From Mycolicibacterium chitae (GTDB lineage Bacteria; Actinomycetota; Actinomycetes; Mycobacteriales; Mycobacteriaceae): a DNA stretch of 64,000 nt. The notes below the pieces were generated by a model. It was not told where the DNA came from and did no database searches. It saw only the letters and a list, made by a program, of their open reading frames with translations. Positions 48,202 through 57,432 of the stretch are shown here, piece after piece (position 1 is the stretch's first letter; every line of letters begins with the position of its first letter). The stretch is from NCBI RefSeq assembly GCF_900637205.1, contig NZ_LR134355.1, positions 124,001 through 188,000 on the forward strand. The letters run 5' to 3'. A program made the position numbers and the translations under genes.

Positions 48202-49572
48202 CTACTGAAGCTCCAGTCGTCGGGCCATGTCGGACATGAACACTCCTTCGGGATCGACCTTGCGGCGCACCGTGATCCACTCGTCGATCCGCGGGTACAT
48301 GGCGTGGAAGGTCGCGGCGGTGGTGCGGGAATCCTTGGCGGTGTAGAGCCGGCCGCCGAACTCCAGCACCCGCTTGTCCAGCCCGGTGAGGAATTCGCTC
48401 AAGCCCGCCTTGATGGGGAAGTCGACGCAGACGTTCCAGCCGGGGATCGGGAAGCTCAGCGGCGCCTGGTTGCCGGACCCGAACAGCTTGAACACATTGA
48501 GGAACGACACGTGTCCGCTGGCCTGGATGTCGCGCATGATGGCCTTGAACTCGTCGACCGCCTCGGTGGGCACCACGAACTGGTACTGGGTGAAACCCGC
48601 TGAGCCGTAGGCCCGGTTCCATTCACCGACCATGTCCAGCGGGTGGTAGAACTGCGTCAAATTCTGGGTCTTGCCGCGGTAGGTCTTGCCCATCCGGTAC
48701 CACAGCTCGGTCATCGGGCCGAACGTGAACCTGTTGGCCAGGCCGTTGGGAAAGACATCCGGTGCGGTGAAGTATTGCGGCGCATCGAATTTCAGCGGAT
48801 CCTTGGCCAGCGTGTCGGGCAGCTGGTCGCGGGTGGCCAGCGAGCCGCGGGAGATGACCGCGCGGCCCAGCTTGGGCGGGGCGCTGATGGCGTCGAACCA
48901 GGCGCTGGAATACGTGTAGTTGGATTCGGTGCCGTCGCTGTGGAAGGCGACGGTCTCGTCGAGCCCGCCGGTGACGTCGCCGTCGGCGATGAAATAGGCG
49001 GTCTCCGTCGGCGTCATCGCGATGGTGGCCCGCAGGATGATGCCGGTCAGCCCGTTGCCGCCGACGGTGGCCCAGAACAGCTCGGCGTCGGCGCCGTCGG
49101 GGGTCAGCCGATGCACCCGGCCGTCGGCGGTGAGCAGGTCCATGGCGCGCACGTGGTTGCCGAAGCTGCCGGCGCTGTGATGGTTCTTACCGTGGATGTC
49201 GCAGGCGATGGCACCGCCGACGGTGACCTGGCGGGTGCCCGGCAGCACCGGCACCCACAGTCCCAGCGGCAGCGCGGCGCGCATCAGCTGGTCGAGGTTG
49301 ACCCCGGCGTCCACGTCCACCAGGTGGGTGTGGGCGTCCATCGAATGGATGCGGTTGAGCACCGACATGTCGACGACCAGACCGCCGCCGTTCTGGGCGT
49401 TGTCGCCGTAGGAGCGGCCCAGGCCGCGCGCGATCACGCCGCGCCCGGAGCCATCGGCCGCCCGCGCGACCGCGTCGACGACTTCCTCGGGATCGCGGGG
49501 TGCAAGCACCTTGGCGACCGAGGGTGCGGTGCGCCCCCACCCCATCAGGCGCCGCGTCGTAACGGTAGACAT
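48202..49572 (-). CDS. dprE1: Decaprenylphosphoryl-beta-D-ribose oxidase DprE1
   Basis: 456 residues from ATG 49572 ([14 protein letters not shown]). An FAD-dependent oxidase of the VAO type; it oxidises decaprenyl-phosphoryl-ribose at C2. The FAD-binding half contains [14 protein letters not shown] and [17 protein letters not shown], including His in the flavin site. Cys382 in NVCVDFPIK is the equivalent of M. tuberculosis Cys387, the residue hit by benzothiazinones, so the wild-type sensitive form is predicted. The long frame to 50532 overlaps the GtrA gene and is not used. Confidence 0.97.
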   Translation of the reverse strand: MSTVTTRRLMGWGRTAPSVAKVLAPRDPEEVVDAVARAADGSGRGVIARGLGRSYGDNAQNGGGLVVDMSVLNRIHSMDAHTHLVDVDAGVNLDQLMRAALPLGLWVPVLPGTRQVTVGGAIACDIHGKNHHSAGSFGNHVRAMDLLTADGRVHRLTPDGADAELFWATVGGNGLTGIILRATIAMTPTETAYFIADGDVTGGLDETVAFHSDGTESNYTYSSAWFDAISAPPKLGRAVISRGSLATRDQLPDTLAKDPLKFDAPQYFTAPDVFPNGLANRFTFGPMTELWYRMGKTYRGKTQNLTQFYHPLDMVGEWNRAYGSAGFTQYQFVVPTEAVDEFKAIMRDIQASGHVSFLNVFKLFGSGNQAPLSFPIPGWNVCVDFPIKAGLSEFLTGLDKRVLEFGGRLYTAKDSRTTAATFHAMYPRIDEWITVRRKVDPEGVFMSDMARRLELQ

Positions 49573-49604
49573 CGCTGGCAAGGGTACCGCGCGGGCCGCG
49601 GCGC

Positions 49605-50018
49605 TCAGCGCAGCCGGAAGATGATGGCCCGCTGCACCACGAAGTTGATCACGGTGGCGGTGCCCTGGGCGATCACGAACGCCACCGGGACCTGCCAGGG
49701 CCGGCCCGCGAATTCCAGATAGAACAGGTAGTTGATGCCGATCTGCACCACGTAGGTCAGCGCGTAGAGCACCATCACCGCGACGAAACGGGCTCGGCTG
49801 GGCGGCGCCTGGAACGTCCAGCGGCGGTTGATCAGGTACGCCGTGGTGGTGCCGGCGACGAAGCCCAGCGTCTTGGCGAGGTTGACGTGCAGGCCGGCCG
49901 CGAGCAGCGCGATGTAGAGACCGAAGTCGACGATCGCGGAGAAGCCGCCGGTGACCACGAACCGCAGCACCTGCGTCTTCAGGGTGAGCGGGGCACCCGG
50001 GGGAACAGTCTCGGCCAT
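49605..50018 (-). CDS. GtrA-family small membrane protein (Rv3789-like)
   Basis: 137 residues from ATG 50018 ([12 protein letters not shown]). Four membrane helices of the GtrA type are seen ([37 protein letters not shown] and others). In M. tuberculosis Rv3789 has been proposed to flip decaprenyl-phosphoryl-arabinose or to hold AftA in a complex; which is right is not settled. It starts the dprE1 operon (32-base gap) and is divergent from the HD gene. Confidence 0.9.
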   Translation of the reverse strand: MAETVPPGAPLTLKTQVLRFVVTGGFSAIVDFGLYIALLAAGLHVNLAKTLGFVAGTTTAYLINRRWTFQAPPSRARFVAVMVLYALTYVVQIGINYLFYLEFAGRPWQVPVAFVIAQGTATVINFVVQRAIIFRLR

Positions 50019-50061
50019 CGCGGGGAAGCTTACGGGTCGGCGAGCCTGCGACAATGGACGC

Positions 50062-50694
50062 GTGGAGGAACTGGTCCGGGCCTGGCGAGCCCTGATTACG
50101 CCGCACACCGCGTCGCCGGCGGCCGAGGACGTCGGCCGTGCGCTGCTGGACAGTTGGTCGGAGTCGCACCGCCGCTACCACGATCTGGTGCACCTGCGCG
50201 GCGTGCTGGAGGCCGTCGACAAACTGGCCGGCCTCGCCCTCGACCCGGACGCGGTGCGCCTGGCGGCCTGGTATCACGACGCCGTCTACGAGGGTAGCCC
50301 CGACGACGAGGAGAACAGCGCCCGACGGGCCGAGGCCGAGTTGGCCTCGCTGGGGGTCGACGCCGAGCTGGTGGCCGAGGTGGCCCGGCTGGTGCGGATG
50401 ACCGTCAAGCACGATCCGGCCCCCGGGGACCGCAACGCCGAGGTGCTCTCCGACGCCGACCTGGCTGCGCTGGCCGTCGGCGCCGAGGAGTACCGGCGCA
50501 ACACCGCCGCCATCCGCTCCGAGTACGCCCACGTTTCCGACGAGGCGTTCCGCGCCGGCCGGCTGCGGGCCATCGAGTCGCTGCTGATGGGCCCGCGGCT
50601 GTATCGCACCGTCGTGGCCCAGGACCGCTGGGAGGACCGGGCGCGGGCCAACCTGCGCGCGGAGTTGGCGGCGCTGGGCGTCACGACGAACTGA
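50062..50694 (+). CDS. HD-domain phosphohydrolase-like protein
   Basis: 210 residues from GTG 50062, which follows a GACAAT -10-like sequence closely enough for a leaderless start. The segments [25 protein letters not shown] and [10 protein letters not shown] contain the His/Asp set of the predicted metal-dependent HD phosphohydrolases (COG4339-like). The substrate is unknown. It is convergent with the GntR gene (13-base gap). Confidence 0.85.
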   Translation: MEELVRAWRALITPHTASPAAEDVGRALLDSWSESHRRYHDLVHLRGVLEAVDKLAGLALDPDAVRLAAWYHDAVYEGSPDDEENSARRAEAELASLGVDAELVAEVARLVRMTVKHDPAPGDRNAEVLSDADLAALAVGAEEYRRNTAAIRSEYAHVSDEAFRAGRLRAIESLLMGPRLYRTVVAQDRWEDRARANLRAELAALGVTTN

Positions 50695-50707
50695 CGCGCT
50701 GGCCCGA

Positions 50708-51376
50708 TCACGCCTCGGGATGGTCCAAGCGGGAACTCAGCCGCTCGACGGCGTCCTCCATGTGGGCGATCAGCAGCTTGTCGGTGAGGTGCACGTCGCC
50801 GGAGCGGATCGCGCTGGCCAGCGCGTGGTGCTCGACGACGCGGTCGCCGTGCACGACGTAGCTGTCGGCCAGCGCGTGCACACACATCTGGGTTTCGATC
50901 AGATAGGTCTGGTGCATCCGCGACAGCCGGGTGCTGTCGGCCAGCTCCACGAGGCGCTCATGGAAGCGGACGTCGACGTCGCTGATCTCGTTCGGATCGC
51001 TGGTCGCCGCCATCTCGGTGACGATCCGCAGCAGCTCGTCGCCGGCGGCGACATGGTCGCCCTGCAAGATCCGCCGCGCCGCGGCCCGCTCGATGGCCTC
51101 CCGGGCCAGGTACATGTCGCGGACGTCGTCGGGGGTCAGGTCGATGACGAACAGGCCGCGGTAGGGGATGGAGGTCAGCAGTCCCTCCTGGGTGAGGCGC
51201 TGCATGCCCTCGCGGAGCGGGCCCCGGCTGACACCGAGCCTGCGCGCCAGCTCCGCCTCCCCCAGCTGTGCGCCCGGCTGCAGTTCGCCGTGGGCGATGG
51301 CCTGGCGCAGTTTCTCGGCGATGAGGCCGGCCGTCGACTCCTGCGCCAGCGGTGCGATGAATTCGCTCTCGGTCAT
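50708..51376 (-). CDS. FadR-subfamily GntR transcriptional regulator
   Basis: 222 residues from ATG 51376 ([14 protein letters not shown]). The N-terminal winged helix ([19 protein letters not shown] then PLREGMQRL) is followed by an FCD ligand-binding domain with the metal-ligand Asp/His pattern ([23 protein letters not shown]). It is coupled to the racemase gene by a four-base overlap. The sites ATTGTYGACAAT at 52136 and 52961 fit the FadR-type operator and flank all genes of the cluster, so it probably represses them until a carboxylate inducer binds. Confidence 0.92.
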   Translation of the reverse strand: MTESEFIAPLAQESTAGLIAEKLRQAIAHGELQPGAQLGEAELARRLGVSRGPLREGMQRLTQEGLLTSIPYRGLFVIDLTPDDVRDMYLAREAIERAAARRILQGDHVAAGDELLRIVTEMAATSDPNEISDVDVRFHERLVELADSTRLSRMHQTYLIETQMCVHALADSYVVHGDRVVEHHALASAIRSGDVHLTDKLLIAHMEDAVERLSSRLDHPEA

Positions 51377-52092
51377 CGGCCGCCTCCGAACAGGGTGCCG
51401 AGCCCGGGCAGCGGCGGCACCGGGCCGAGCAGTTGCAGGCCCTTCCACACGGTCACCTGGTTGGCGGTCAGCACCGGCTTCCCGACGGCGGCCTCGAGGC
51501 GGTCGATGATCGCCAGGGTGTGCATCGCGGTGTCGGGGACCAGCACGGCCTCGGCGTCGGGGTGATCGGCGGCCTGGACCATCGCGAGCACGTCGTCGGG
51601 CTGCAGCGTGCCGACCTCGGCCGCCGTGACGATGTCGTGGCTGCCCATCGCGAGCACCGCCAGGCCCGCGGCCGCCAGGAACCGGACGAAATGCTCGGCC
51701 ACGTCCCGCGGATAGGACGCCGCGATCGCGACCCGCGTCATGCCGAGGTGCCGCAGGGCGTCGACGAAGGCGATCGAGGTCGACGAGGCCGGAACACCCG
51801 CTGCGGCAGCCACTTTCGCGGCCTGCTCGGCCGCGCCGGCGGGACCGAAGACGAAACTGCCCGAGGTGCAGGCCCACATCACCGCGTCGGGCCGCTGCTC
51901 GGACAGTCGCCCGACACCGTCGAGGAGGCGCTCGGCGCGGCCGAGGTCCAGCAGCGCGTCGACCCGGTGGGCATCCTCGCCCACCGAGGTGATGACGACG
52001 GGCAGGCGTAGTTCGGCACCCACTCGGGTCGCCAGCGCGGGGAAGTCGTCCGCCGCGCTGTGGCCGGGGTAGAGCAGGCCCACGGTGGCCAT
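51373..52092 (-). CDS. Asp/Glu racemase-superfamily protein 1 (one catalytic Cys lost)
   Basis: 239 residues from ATG 52092, chosen for the AGGAGG site five bases upstream; an upstream ATG at 52122 has none. The first conserved Cys is Cys75 in WACTSGSF. The place of the second Cys is occupied by Asp187 (VLVPDTAM). Enzymes of the maleate isomerase/Asp-Glu racemase group use two Cys, whereas single-Cys members such as arylmalonate decarboxylase do not need both. A racemase role is therefore doubtful; a decarboxylase, isomerase or binding role is possible. It is co-transcribed with the GntR gene. Confidence 0.82.
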   Translation of the reverse strand: MATVGLLYPGHSAADDFPALATRVGAELRLPVVITSVGEDAHRVDALLDLGRAERLLDGVGRLSEQRPDAVMWACTSGSFVFGPAGAAEQAAKVAAAAGVPASSTSIAFVDALRHLGMTRVAIAASYPRDVAEHFVRFLAAAGLAVLAMGSHDIVTAAEVGTLQPDDVLAMVQAADHPDAEAVLVPDTAMHTLAIIDRLEAAVGKPVLTANQVTVWKGLQLLGPVPPLPGLGTLFGGGR

Positions 52093-52135
52093 GCGGTCCT
52101 CCTGAACTGTGTCCACGGTCATCGGGCTGGGTCAG

Positions 52136-52147
52136 ATTGTCGACAAT
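52136..52147. promoter_or_regulatory. GntR/FadR-type operator 1
   Basis: ATTGTCGACAAT is a perfect 12-base palindrome 44 bases before the start of racemase-like gene 1. It matches the second site at 52961-52972 at 11 of 12 positions. It fits the TNGTNNNACNA pattern of FadR-subfamily regulators. Confidence 0.7.
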
Positions 52148-52184
52148 ATTACAGCGAGAGGCCCGAGGCGTCGCACCCGACGCT

Positions 52185-52922
52185 TCAGGTCTCCAGCAGT
52201 CGCTGACCCGGCCCCACCGCCTTGCGGCCGGCGACGGACAGCGCCGCCCACATCGTCACCTGGTTGGCGGTCACCACGGGCTTGGCCAACTCCGCCTCCA
52301 GCGCGGCGATCAGGTCGTAGGTCGGAAGGTTGGTGCAGCTGACCACGATGGCCTGGGCCTCGGCGGTGTCGGTGGCCCGCACGAGCTCGGCGGTTCGGGC
52401 ATAGGGCACCTCCCAGATGTTCGAGGTGAGTCCCAGCCCGGACGTCGCGACGACCTCGACCCCGGCTTCCATGAGATAGCTGGTCAGCCCGATGGTCAGG
52501 TCGGTGGTGTACGGGGTGACGGTGGCGACCCGGTTCAGGCCCAGGTGCCGCAGCGCGGTGAGCATGGCGCCGCTGGTGGTCACCGCCGCGGGGGCGCCGG
52601 CGGCCCGCATCGCGGCGACCAGCGCGGCCTCGCCGGCCAGGCCCTTGACGAAGCTGCCCGCGGTGCACGCGTACGCCGTCACCAGCGGAGCCACCGCGCG
52701 CAGATTCGCGGCGCCGGCGAGCACCTGTTCGGTGTCGGAGACATGGACGGCCATGTCGACGGTCACCGCCAGCGGGGCGTGTCGCAACCGAGTGACGTGG
52801 AGGGTGACGTCGTCGGGCGCCCAGCGCCACAATTCGCGGTCCAGCGCGAAGTCATACGGTGTCACCACACCTATCCCGACCTGGTGTATCGGCGGGGCCG
52901 GGAGCAACTCCCCGAGCGTCAT
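52185..52922 (-). CDS. Asp/Glu racemase/maleate isomerase-like protein 2
   Basis: 245 residues from ATG 52922 (MTLGELLPAPPIHQ). Both catalytic Cys of the superfamily are present: Cys86 in AYACTAGSF and Cys196 in VVSCTNLPT. The closing segment KPVVTANQVTMWAAL is shared with protein 1 (KPVLTANQVTVWKGL). This points to a true isomerase or racemase acting on a small dicarboxylate or amino acid. It is divergent from the 2-hydroxyacid dehydrogenase with operator 2 between them. Longer in-frame starts have no better support. Confidence 0.85.
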   Translation of the reverse strand: MTLGELLPAPPIHQVGIGVVTPYDFALDRELWRWAPDDVTLHVTRLRHAPLAVTVDMAVHVSDTEQVLAGAANLRAVAPLVTAYACTAGSFVKGLAGEAALVAAMRAAGAPAAVTTSGAMLTALRHLGLNRVATVTPYTTDLTIGLTSYLMEAGVEVVATSGLGLTSNIWEVPYARTAELVRATDTAEAQAIVVSCTNLPTYDLIAALEAELAKPVVTANQVTMWAALSVAGRKAVGPGQRLLET

Positions 52923-52960
52923 GACCACAGTGTGAGGCCGACAGGCCCACGTAGCAAGAG

Positions 52961-52972
52961 ATTGTTGACAAT
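52961..52972. promoter_or_regulatory. GntR/FadR-type operator 2
   Basis: ATTGTTGACAAT lies between the divergent racemase 2 (38 bases to its start) and 2-hydroxyacid dehydrogenase (29 bases to its start). On the + strand it contains TTGACA, a perfect -35 hexamer, so a bound repressor would block polymerase. Confidence 0.7.
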
Positions 52973-53001
52973 CATACGGGCGTGTTCCTAGCCTCGAAGC
53001 C

Positions 53002-54060
53002 GTGTCGACCCCCAGCGAGAGCGCCCACACCCGGCGCTCGGCGGGGTCCGGGCGTGGGCCGGCACTCGATTCTCAGCCCGCGATCGCGGTCCTGTGCGAG
53101 CGGCCCACCGACCGGCCGCCGGGACTTTCCGCACTGTCCGGCGTGGAGTTCCGATACTGCAGCGCAACGGGATTGGCCGAGGCGCTGCGCGGCGCGCGGG
53201 GCCTGCTGGTGTGGGACTACTTCTCCACTGCGCTACGCGATGCCTGGGCGCAGGCCGCCGCCCTGGAGTGGGTCCACGTCACCGCCGCCGGCGTGGACAC
53301 GCTGCTCTTCGACGCGCTGCGCTCCTCCGACGTCGTGGTGACCAATGCCCGCGGCGTGTTCGACCGTCCGATCGCCGAGTACGTCCTGGGCGCGGTCCTG
53401 GCCCACGCCAAGGGCAGTCGGGAGAGTCTGGATCTGCAACGCCGGCGCCTCTGGCGGCACCGCGAGACGCGCAGCGTGGCCGGCGCCGCGGCGTTGGTGG
53501 TGGGCACCGGTGGGATCGGCCGGGAAACGGCACGGCTGTTACGGGCGGCCGGTCTGCGGGTACGCGGTGCGGGCCGGGTGGCCCGCGACGAGGATCCCGA
53601 CTTCGACCGCATCGTCGCCAGCGCGGACCTGGCGGCCGAGGTCGGCTGGTGCGACCATCTGGTGCTGGCGGCGCCGCTGACCGAGGCGACCCGCGGCCTG
53701 GTGGGACGGGAGGTGCTGACGGCGATGAAACCCGACGCGCATCTGGTCAACGTGGGTCGCGGGCCGTTGCTCGACGAGGCAGAGCTGCTGACGGCCTTGC
53801 GGGCCAACAGGATTGGCGCCGCAACCCTGGACGTCTTCGACACCGAACCGCTGCCGGCCGACCATCCGCTGTGGGAGGCCCCGAACCTGACGATCACCGC
53901 GCACATGGCCGGCGACGTGCTCGGGTGGCGGGACACCCTGGCCGCGCAGTTCGCGGACAACCTCGAGCGCTGGCTGGCCGGGGAGCCGCTGCGCAACGTG
54001 GTGGACAAGAGGCTGGGCTACGTGCCCGGCGCGGCCGCGGCATCCGGGGAGGGCCGATGA
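53002..54060 (+). CDS. D-isomer-specific 2-hydroxyacid dehydrogenase
   Basis: 352 residues from GTG 53002. NAD-binding motif VGTGGIGRETARLLRAAG is near residue 168. Catalytic Arg is in VNVGRGPLLDE, Glu in DVFDTEPLP, and His in ITAHMAGD. It interconverts a 2-hydroxyacid and a 2-ketoacid with NAD(P)H. A ~30-residue N-terminal tail precedes the catalytic fold, and a later start cannot be ruled out. It overlaps the amidase gene by four bases (ATGA). Confidence 0.9.
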   Translation: MSTPSESAHTRRSAGSGRGPALDSQPAIAVLCERPTDRPPGLSALSGVEFRYCSATGLAEALRGARGLLVWDYFSTALRDAWAQAAALEWVHVTAAGVDTLLFDALRSSDVVVTNARGVFDRPIAEYVLGAVLAHAKGSRESLDLQRRRLWRHRETRSVAGAAALVVGTGGIGRETARLLRAAGLRVRGAGRVARDEDPDFDRIVASADLAAEVGWCDHLVLAAPLTEATRGLVGREVLTAMKPDAHLVNVGRGPLLDEAELLTALRANRIGAATLDVFDTEPLPADHPLWEAPNLTITAHMAGDVLGWRDTLAAQFADNLERWLAGEPLRNVVDKRLGYVPGAAAASGEGR

Positions 54061-55469
54061 TCCCCACCGCGGTCGAGCTGGTCGAGGCCTATCGGCGCAA
54101 GACGTTGTCCCCGGTGGAGGCGACACAGGCCGCGCTGGACGCCATCGACGCCCACGATGGCGCCGTCAACGCCTTCGTGCTCGTCGACCCCGAGGGTGCG
54201 CTGGCGGCGGCCCGCGCGTCGGAGGCGCGCTGGCAGGCCGGCGAGCCGCTGGGACCCGGTGACGGCGTTCCCGCATCGATCAAGGACGCGCTGTGGACGC
54301 GGGGTTGGCCGACACTGCGGGGCAGCTGGCTCATCGACGAGGCCGGGCCGTGGGAGGAGGACGCGCCGTGCGTCGCACGGTTGCGCGAGACCGGTGCGGT
54401 CCTGCTGGGCAAGACCACCACCCCGGAGTACTCCTTCAAGGGGGTCACCGACTCGCCCCGGTTCGGCGCCACCGGCAACCCGTGGGATCCGGCCCGAACG
54501 GCGGGCGGATCCAGCGGTGGCAGCGCGACGGCGGTGGGCCTGGGCATGGGGCCGTGGTCGGTGGGCACCGACGCGGCCGGGTCGGTGCGCATCCCCGCCG
54601 CGTTCACCGGCACCGTCGCCCTGAAACCGACCTACGGGCTGATCCCGCACTATCCGCCGAGCCCGTTCGGCACGCTGGCGCACGTCGGGCCGATGACGCG
54701 CACGGTCGCCGACGCCGCGGCGCTGCTGGACATCATCACCGGATTCGACGCCCGCGACTGGTCGAGCATGCCGACCCCGGCCGCCTCCTTCGCGGCGGGC
54801 CTCGACGACGGTGTCGCCGGGCTCCGGATCGGCTTCTCGTCGAACCTGGGCTTCGTGCGTAACGACCCCGAGATCGACGCCGCGGTGGCGACCGCGGTGC
54901 GGGCGCTCGCCGACGCCGGCGCGCGGGTGGAGCGCGCCGACCCCGGATTCGACGACCCGATAAGGCATTTCGAGGTGTTGTGGTACTCCGGTGAGGCCAA
55001 GGTGCTGCAGGCCTACGGGGACATCGGGGACCCCTGGGCCGACCGGATCGATCCGGCGCTGCGCCGCACGGCCGCCGTCGGGGCGACATACTCGGCGTCG
55101 GACTACCTCGACGCGATGGCGGTGCGGATGCAGCTGGGACAGCTGATGGGGCGTTTCCACCAGACCTACGACGTGCTGGTCACCCCGACGCTGCCGCTGC
55201 CGGCGTTCGCCGCCGGCCGGGATGTGCCGGCGGGCTGGCCGTCCCCGGACTGGGCCAGCTGGACGCCATATACCTACCCGTTCAACCTGACTCAGCAGCC
55301 CGCGCTGAGCGTGCCGTGCGGTTTCACCTCGGCCGGATTGCCGATCGGGCTGCAGATCGTGGGGCCGCGGCACGCCGACGCGCTGGTGCTGCGAGTCGGA
55401 CAGGCCTATCAGTCCGTCACCGATTGGCACCACAAGACGCCGACGTTGGTCGCGCAGGAGGTTCGATGA
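54057..55469 (+). CDS. Amidase (amidase-signature family)
   Basis: 470 residues from ATG 54057 (MIPTAVELVEAYRR). The Ser-Ser-Lys triad is visible: Lys in VPASIKDALW, Ser in TAGGSSGGSAT and the nucleophile Ser in GTDAAGSVRIPA. It hydrolyses a carboxamide to the acid and ammonia. The context suggests it releases a hydroxy- or dicarboxylate used by the neighbouring enzymes. It is coupled on both sides (four-base overlaps with the dehydrogenase and DUF3830 genes). The longer frame to 53094 overlaps the dehydrogenase and is not used. Confidence 0.93.
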   Translation: MIPTAVELVEAYRRKTLSPVEATQAALDAIDAHDGAVNAFVLVDPEGALAAARASEARWQAGEPLGPGDGVPASIKDALWTRGWPTLRGSWLIDEAGPWEEDAPCVARLRETGAVLLGKTTTPEYSFKGVTDSPRFGATGNPWDPARTAGGSSGGSATAVGLGMGPWSVGTDAAGSVRIPAAFTGTVALKPTYGLIPHYPPSPFGTLAHVGPMTRTVADAAALLDIITGFDARDWSSMPTPAASFAAGLDDGVAGLRIGFSSNLGFVRNDPEIDAAVATAVRALADAGARVERADPGFDDPIRHFEVLWYSGEAKVLQAYGDIGDPWADRIDPALRRTAAVGATYSASDYLDAMAVRMQLGQLMGRFHQTYDVLVTPTLPLPAFAAGRDVPAGWPSPDWASWTPYTYPFNLTQQPALSVPCGFTSAGLPIGLQIVGPRHADALVLRVGQAYQSVTDWHHKTPTLVAQEVR

Positions 55470-55990
55470 GCAGGCTGATCACGGTGTCGCTGGACAAGCG
55501 CGGCGTCCGCTGCGTGGCGCGCCTGCTCGACGAGGCGGCGCCACGCACCTGCGCGGCGGTGTGGGCGGCCCTCTCCGGTGGACCCCTCACGGCGCAGGTG
55601 TTCCACGGCAAGTACGCCCGCAACGAGATCTACACGCTGCTACCGGCTTTCGCGGGCGACGACCCTGGCAAGGAGAACACGACGGTGACGCCCATCCCGG
55701 GCGACCTGTGCTGGTTCTCGTTCGACTCCGATGATCTGGGCAACCCGGCCTATGGGTACGAGAACCGGACCGGCACGGGTACCAGCGGCGCCATCGTCGA
55801 CCTCGCGCTGTTCTACGGGCGCAACAATCTGCTGATCAACGGCGATCAGGGCTGGGTGCCGGGCAACGTCTTCGGCGCGGTCATCGAGGGGCTCGAGGAG
55901 ATGGCCGAGGCCTGCCAGGACCTGTGGATGGGTGGGGTGCGGGGCGAGACGCTCAGCTTCACCGCGAACCCGCCAGCGCCATCGCGATGA
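55466..55990 (+). CDS. DUF3830-family protein (cyclophilin-like fold)
   Basis: 174 residues from ATG 55466 (MSRLITVSLDKRGV). The opening LLDEAAPRTCAAVWAAL and the segments GKYARNEIYTLLP and PGDLCWFSF match DUF3830, a family with a cyclophilin-like beta barrel often found beside amidase and racemase-type genes in catabolic clusters. Its reaction is unknown. It is the last gene of the operon, and its end overlaps the convergent MocR gene by 32 bases. Confidence 0.82.
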   Translation: MSRLITVSLDKRGVRCVARLLDEAAPRTCAAVWAALSGGPLTAQVFHGKYARNEIYTLLPAFAGDDPGKENTTVTPIPGDLCWFSFDSDDLGNPAYGYENRTGTGTSGAIVDLALFYGRNNLLINGDQGWVPGNVFGAVIEGLEEMAEACQDLWMGGVRGETLSFTANPPAPSR

Positions 55991-57383
55991 CCTCGACCAG
56001 GGCATCGACCGCGGCGCCGAACGCATGCTCGGCGGGGGTACCGAAGTTGACGACGATGCCGTCGGGCCGGTCGACGTGCGCGCCGGCGTCCGGGTGCCGG
56101 GCCCGCGACAGGCCCTCGATCGCGACCCCGGCGTCGCCGGCATGCTGCAGCACCGTGGCTTCGGTGCCCGCCGGCAGCGTCAGCAGCAGGTGCAGGCCCG
56201 CGGGCACCCCGCCGATCCCGATCTCGGGGACGACCTGCCGCAGCCGGTGCACCAGCGCGTCGCGGCGCCGCCGGTAGTTGGCGCGCTGACGTCGGATGTG
56301 CCTGTCGTAGTTGCCGTTCCGGATGAACTCGGCCATCGTCAGCTGCGCGATCCCGTCGACGTACCATTGCTGCTCGCCCGCGGCGGCCAGCACCCGGTCC
56401 GTCAGCTCGGCGGGCACCACCATCCAGCCCAGCCGCAGCACCGGCGAGAGGCTCTTGCTCGGCGAACCCAGGTACACCACGCGCTGCGGGGCCAGGCTCT
56501 GCAACGCCCCGACGGGCTGGCGGTCGTAGCGGAACTCGCCGTCGTAGTCGTCCTCGAGGACAAAGCCGTTGGCGCGCTGCGCCCAGTCCACGACGGCGCT
56601 GCGCCGCGAAGGATGCAGCGGCACGCCGTGCGGGTAGTGGTGCGCCGGGGTGAGCAACACCGCCGGGACGTCGAGGTCGTCCAATTCGCCTACCGCCGCG
56701 CCCATTTCGTCGACGCCGATCGGAACGGTGCGCGCGCCGGCGGCGGCGATGCAGTCGCGGAAGAGGAACAGCCCGTAGGCCTCCACCGCGATCGGGGCCG
56801 GGCCGAACACCTTCGCCAGCAGTTCGACGGCGTGCCGGGTGCCGGCGCAGATCACGACGTCCTCGGCGGAGACGTGGAGTCCGCGGGTGCGGGACAGGTA
56901 TTCGGCCAGGGCCTCGCGTAGTTCGGGTCGCCCGCGCGGATCACCCATCCGCAGCGCCTCGGTGGGTGCGGCGTTCAGGGCGCGCCGCGCCGAGGCCAGC
57001 CAGGCCGCGCGCGGGAACGCCGACACATCAGGGGAACCCGGCATGAGGTTGTGGGTGGGGGTGGCCCGGATGCCGCGGGGCCGCGCGGGGACGTTCGGCC
57101 GACCGGGGCTGACCACCCAGGTCCCCGCGCCCTGGCGCGCGGCCAGCCAACCCTCGGCGACCAGTTCGGCGTACGCGTCGGCGACGGTGTTGCGGGACAG
57201 GCCCAGATCGGTGGCCAGGGTGCGCGACGGCGGCAGCACCGTGCCCGCCTCCAGGCGTCCCGAGCGCACCGCGTCGCGCAACGCGGTCAGCAGCACGTCG
57301 CGCACGCCGCGGGTGCCCGGCGTGATCGCCCGGCGCAGGTCGAGATGCAGATCCCGCGCCCCGGTATTGGCCCACGAACTCAT
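55959..57383 (-). CDS. MocR/PdxR-type regulator (GntR plus aminotransferase domain)
   Basis: 474 residues. An N-terminal winged helix (GTVLPPSRTLATDLGLSRN, then TVADAYAELV) is joined to a class I aminotransferase-like domain with the PLP Lys in YLGSPSKSLSP. Such proteins use pyridoxal phosphate as an effector and often regulate vitamin B6 or a divergent gene. It is divergent from the AhpD-like gene with 49 bases between starts, which is the usual target arrangement. Confidence 0.92.
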   Translation of the reverse strand: MSSWANTGARDLHLDLRRAITPGTRGVRDVLLTALRDAVRSGRLEAGTVLPPSRTLATDLGLSRNTVADAYAELVAEGWLAARQGAGTWVVSPGRPNVPARPRGIRATPTHNLMPGSPDVSAFPRAAWLASARRALNAAPTEALRMGDPRGRPELREALAEYLSRTRGLHVSAEDVVICAGTRHAVELLAKVFGPAPIAVEAYGLFLFRDCIAAAGARTVPIGVDEMGAAVGELDDLDVPAVLLTPAHHYPHGVPLHPSRRSAVVDWAQRANGFVLEDDYDGEFRYDRQPVGALQSLAPQRVVYLGSPSKSLSPVLRLGWMVVPAELTDRVLAAAGEQQWYVDGIAQLTMAEFIRNGNYDRHIRRQRANYRRRRDALVHRLRQVVPEIGIGGVPAGLHLLLTLPAGTEATVLQHAGDAGVAIEGLSRARHPDAGAHVDRPDGIVVNFGTPAEHAFGAAVDALVEVIAMALAGSR

Positions 57384-57432
57384 GCCCTGATTGCACCATG
57401 AATGCGGGCCTTTCCGGGCCTACCGTCGTGGC

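Noticed and set aside
50054..50061. ATG just before the HD gene
   Set aside because: It is out of frame with the HD coding region; GTG 50062 is in frame and well placed.
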